DNA of 23,965 nucleotides from positions 1-23,965 of the forward strand of contig NZ_CALGRE010000057.1 in assembly GCF_937958975.1 (NCBI RefSeq), in the 5' to 3' direction. Positions 22,236 through 23,965 of this stretch are shown in pieces (within the stretch, counting starts at the first letter, position 1; each line of letters opens with the position of its first letter). The position numbers and the translations under genes are program-made. This stretch comes from an uncultured Eubacterium sp. (GTDB lineage: Bacteria > Bacillota > Clostridia > Lachnospirales > Lachnospiraceae). Under the pieces are notes generated by a model, which had not been told where the DNA came from, did no database searches, and was given only the letters and a program-made list of their open reading frames with translations.

Positions 22236-22903
22236 TTATATCCAACTCCCCAAACCGTAATAATATATGCTTTATCCGTAAATTCACTAAATTTCAGTCT
22301 TATTTTTCGTATGTGTTCTTTAATAACAACACTATCTCCATTACCGTCAATCCCCCAGATACATTCGTAAATTTTTTCTCTATCAAAAACCTGTCCTGCA
22401 TTTGAAGATAGTAATTGAATAATTTCAAATTCTTTATTTGACAATTCAATTTTGTTTCCTTTGATGTAAAGACTTCTGTCTGAATAATCAATAACAAGTT
22501 CTTCTGAAAATTTACTTTTCGTCTTATTATGACTTCTTTGTTCACGCCGTAAATGTGCAGAAATTCTTGCCAACAATTCATTTACGGAAAACGGCTTTGT
22601 AATGTAATCATCTCCACCAGCCATAAGTCCATTGATTTTATCCTGTTCTGATACTCTGGCAGTAAGAAAAATAATCGGACAAGAAATGAAATCACGAATA
22701 GATACACATAAGTCCAAACCATTCATTCCAGCCATATTGATATCTAATAAAATGATATCTGGCGAGCAGGCTAATTTATCCAAAGCTTCTTTTGCGCTAC
22801 TGGCAACGTAAACAGCATATCCATCAAATTCGAGTTGTAATTTCAACATATCTAAAATGGATTGTTCATCATCTACAAGTAAGATTTTATATTTCTCTTT
22901 CAA
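22223..22903 (-). CDS. OmpR/PhoB-family response regulator
   Basis: The 226-residue protein has a receiver domain (about 5-115) with the acidic pair Asp11/Asp12, phosphoacceptor Asp54 in ILLDINMAGMNG, Thr in FLTAR and Lys in YITKPFS. A winged-helix DNA-binding domain follows (about 128-224; LSNKEFEIIQLL, VIKEHIRKIRLKF, WGVGYKW). It should be phosphorylated by the kinase encoded downstream. The start is a TTG at 22903, supported by AAGGAG 9 nt upstream and by the family N-terminus (MKEKYKILLVDDE, with the TTG read as Met). A near-palindrome 42 nt upstream of the start may be its own operator. Confidence 0.93.
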   Translation of the reverse strand: MKEKYKILLVDDEQSILDMLKLQLEFDGYAVYVASSAKEALDKLACSPDIILLDINMAGMNGLDLCVSIRDFISCPIIFLTARVSEQDKINGLMAGGDDYITKPFSVNELLARISAHLRREQRSHNKTKSKFSEELVIDYSDRSLYIKGNKIELSNKEFEIIQLLSSNAGQVFDREKIYECIWGIDGNGDSVVIKEHIRKIRLKFSEFTDKAYIITVWGVGYKWEK

Positions 22904-22944
22904 TATTTTTCACTCCTTATCAACAAGATAGAAACTTTATATCA

Positions 22945-22963
22945 CGAAAAAGTCAACTTTTCG
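22945..22963. promoter_or_regulatory. Near-palindromic candidate operator/promoter upstream of the response regulator
   Basis: CGAAAAAGTCAACTTTTCG is almost symmetric around the central CA. Read on the minus strand it contains TTGACT, a possible -35 element, with TTCTAT 17 nt downstream as a weak -10 element. Related copies lie at 21005 and 23090. Confidence 0.45.
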
Positions 22964-23089
22964 CCAATTTTTAATTTCCTCATTAAAATTAATTTTATTA
23001 AAAAAGATATGAAACAGATATTGAACTAAAAGCCTTTTCGACTGTTTTCCAAGTTCCATATGCCAACCTAATAGATAGTGAGACGATGT

Positions 23090-23107
23090 AAAAAAATTCA
23101 ACTTTTT
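23090..23107. promoter_or_regulatory. Third copy of the near-palindromic motif
   Basis: AAAAAATTCAACTTTTTA shares the TCAA core and the A/T arms of the motifs at 21005 and 22945. It lies in gene-free DNA between the response regulator promoter and decayed mobile-element sequence. The stretch 22964-23116 otherwise holds nothing I can name. Confidence 0.3.
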
Positions 23108-23116
23108 ATCCAATAT

Positions 23117-23275
23117 TTATTCTGTTTTGGGAGCATGGTCGATAATCCACAAAACTGCTCTTATTAGTCCTTTCTCCGATACTACTTCTTCCTCTCCCGC
23201 ATTCAATACGATTCCATCAATGTTTTTCTTATGTTCAATTATACCAATTGAAACAAATAAAAGATATGTGAAAGA
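23117..23275 (-). pseudogene. C-terminal fragment of an unrecognised protein
   Basis: A 52-codon open frame without a start codon ends at TAA 23119-23117. It has coding-like composition (NIDGIVLNAGEEEVV, EKGLIRAVLWIIDHAPKTE) but is cut at about 23275 by an upstream in-frame stop. I cannot name the family. Its position beside a Cys-rich KTR remnant suggests debris of a conjugative element. Confidence 0.35.
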
Positions 23276-23339
23276 TTATGAAATCAGAGCATTTGCACAG
23301 CTCTTTGATGTTAGTTATGATTATCTTATTGACTTAAAG
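23244..23339 (+). pseudogene. Remnant of an XRE-type regulator
   Basis: On the plus strand this segment reads NKRYVKDYEIRAFAQLF followed by DVSYDYLIDLK. That is the usual second half of an XRE helix-turn-helix domain (RYVxDYEIxAxAxxFxVSxDYLI). The helix-turn-helix proper and the N-terminus are absent upstream, where the DNA codes instead on the other strand. The enclosing open frame (23127-23417) is therefore not an intact gene. It is probably a truncated regulator left by a rearrangement of a mobile element. Confidence 0.5.
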
Positions 23340-23368
23340 CCAATGAACTATGACTTTATTTCACACGT

Positions 23369-23566
23369 TCATCGGCTCTACGTCTATGCGTCTGGCACTG
23401 TGATAACTGTTATTTGAAAACTTTTGACTTCAATCAAAGATTCCTGTTTGCATTTCGGGCAGTAGAGAGGATAATTTTTTAATATTGTATCTTCTCTAAT
23501 TTTGTTTCTTGTCTTATTATTGCAAATAGCACAATATATCCATTCTGTAGATTAGCTCATATTCAT
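23369..23566 (-). pseudogene. Cysteine-rich KTR-domain protein, disrupted by in-frame stops
   Basis: The frame reads TEWIYCAICNNKTRNKIRED then TILKNYPLYCPKCKQESLIE and ends in VPDA. This matches the Cys_rich_KTR family: a small zinc-ribbon-like protein with CxxCxxKTR and CPKCKQE, common in Tn916-type and related conjugative elements, often beside resistance genes. The only possible start (ATG AAT ATG AGC, from 23566) is followed by TAA at 23554-23552. At the C-terminus, family members usually continue PDAKTQSR, but here both K and Q are TAG (23386-23384 and 23380-23378) before the expected TGA at 23371. It is therefore probably a pseudogene. It lies in the same frame as, and 9 nt after, the methyltransferase stop. 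Confidence 0.75.
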
Positions 23567-23575
23567 GCCTGCCGA

Positions 23576-23965
23576 TTATATCGCCTGTGGCTTTCTGCCG
23601 ATTATCATAGTCCACTTGTGGTTAAAGCATATTCCTTCATCCGTTTGATATGGCTGTAAACCAGTTTTGCTTATGCCCTCTAAATCATCTACAAATAGAC
23701 TTGTAATATCACGCCTAACGCCTATCGGTGTTTTTGTGAAATCCAACCATTCAGACAAATTCTTTGTCATTCTTGTACTATCATGCTTTTCCACAACGAG
23801 ATGATTGTCTGAATATAACTTCAACATTTCTGCTTGGCTCAAATTTCGGATATGTGACGGTTCACGCAGCGTTTCTATTTTGTCCTGCGTTGTCCGTAAA
23901 TTTTCCTCTGTGGCTTCCATATCAATAAAAACAAATTTGCCACCACTTTTTAGCACTCGTGCCAT
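23576..23965 (-). CDS. SAM-dependent methyltransferase, C-terminal part (cut by window edge)
   Basis: The visible 129 residues begin MARVLKSGGKFVFIDMEA, which is the late Rossmann strand of class I methyltransferases (normally preceded by the SAM-binding GxGxG region). They end in KWTMIIGRKPQAI, the final beta hairpin typical of Methyltransf_11/25 proteins. The N-terminal SAM-binding half must lie beyond the right edge, so the ATG at 23965 is probably internal. The substrate is unknown. It is followed at once by the KTR remnant, which suggests cargo of a conjugative element. Confidence 0.75.
   Translation of the reverse strand: MARVLKSGGKFVFIDMEATEENLRTTQDKIETLREPSHIRNLSQAEMLKLYSDNHLVVEKHDSTRMTKNLSEWLDFTKTPIGVRRDITSLFVDDLEGISKTGLQPYQTDEGICFNHKWTMIIGRKPQAI

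Noticed and set aside
23127..23417. 96-codon plus-strand open frame as an intact gene
   Set aside because: Only residues about 40-71 resemble an XRE protein; the N-terminal third is antisense to other coding-like sequence and the tail is antisense to the KTR remnant. There is no good ribosome binding site.
1..23965. tRNA, rRNA, CRISPR array, intact insertion sequence or prophage genes
   Set aside because: No tRNA- or rRNA-like sequence, no regularly spaced repeats, and no transposase or integrase frame is visible on either strand.

Overview
The window looks like a low-GC chromosomal segment from an anaerobic gut-type Clostridia, most probably a member of the Lachnospiraceae. The reasons are the AT-rich sequence with strong GGAGG-type ribosome binding sites, a SleC-like spore cortex-lytic enzyme, large secreted multi-modular glycosidases, a DadA-type oxidoreductase with a Rieske tail, and relics of a Firmicutes conjugative element (Cys-rich KTR protein). 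The genus cannot be fixed from the sequence alone. Nearly everything is on the minus strand; only one two-gene operon (10885-11932) is on the plus strand. I see no rRNA, tRNA, CRISPR array or intact insertion sequence.

Left part, in transcription order from high to low coordinates. There is a YbaK-type tRNA deacylase (5948-6430), a GC-rich palindromic repeat (5822-5895), a FAD/Rieske oxidoreductase, a SleC-like cortex hydrolase, an isochorismatase-family hydrolase, a two-gene unit (membrane-anchored unknown protein plus XRE regulator), and then carA with the start of carB. The carA leader carries a strong promoter, a 12-bp inverted repeat and a terminator-like hairpin. CarB is recognisable for only 11 codons. 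At about position 94 the sequence switches to a piece of an unrelated F5/8 type C domain, so the left edge is chimeric.

Middle part. A 1336-residue secreted enzyme carries two GH43 catalytic modules, two ricin-type lectin modules and a LamG-like module. It is divergent from an XRE-cupin regulator that is co-transcribed with a second YbaK-family deacylase. Next come a secreted C69 dipeptidase with a lysine-rich C-terminal domain, a tandem DUF305 protein, an unrecognised 157-residue protein, and a secreted DUF4434-like TIM-barrel protein. The GH43 protein and the DUF4434-like protein end in the same roughly 160-residue module, which I do not recognise as a named family.

Right part. An XRE/zinc-ribbon regulator is followed by a signal-responsive export or immunity locus: OmpR-type response regulator, histidine kinase, ABC ATPase, two ABC-2-like membrane proteins, a previously hidden 14-codon ORF with a strong ribosome binding site, and then an intrinsic terminator. 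A hairpin with a T7 tail masks the ATPase ribosome binding site. A near-palindrome AAAA(G/A)-TCAA-(C/T)TTTT-like motif recurs upstream of both the kinase/regulator unit and the transporter unit. This locus abuts decayed mobile-element sequence (XRE fragment, Cys-rich KTR pseudogene with several in-frame stops) and the 3' part of a SAM-dependent methyltransferase cut by the right edge. The sensor/transporter/micropeptide locus is the best candidate for an undescribed small system.
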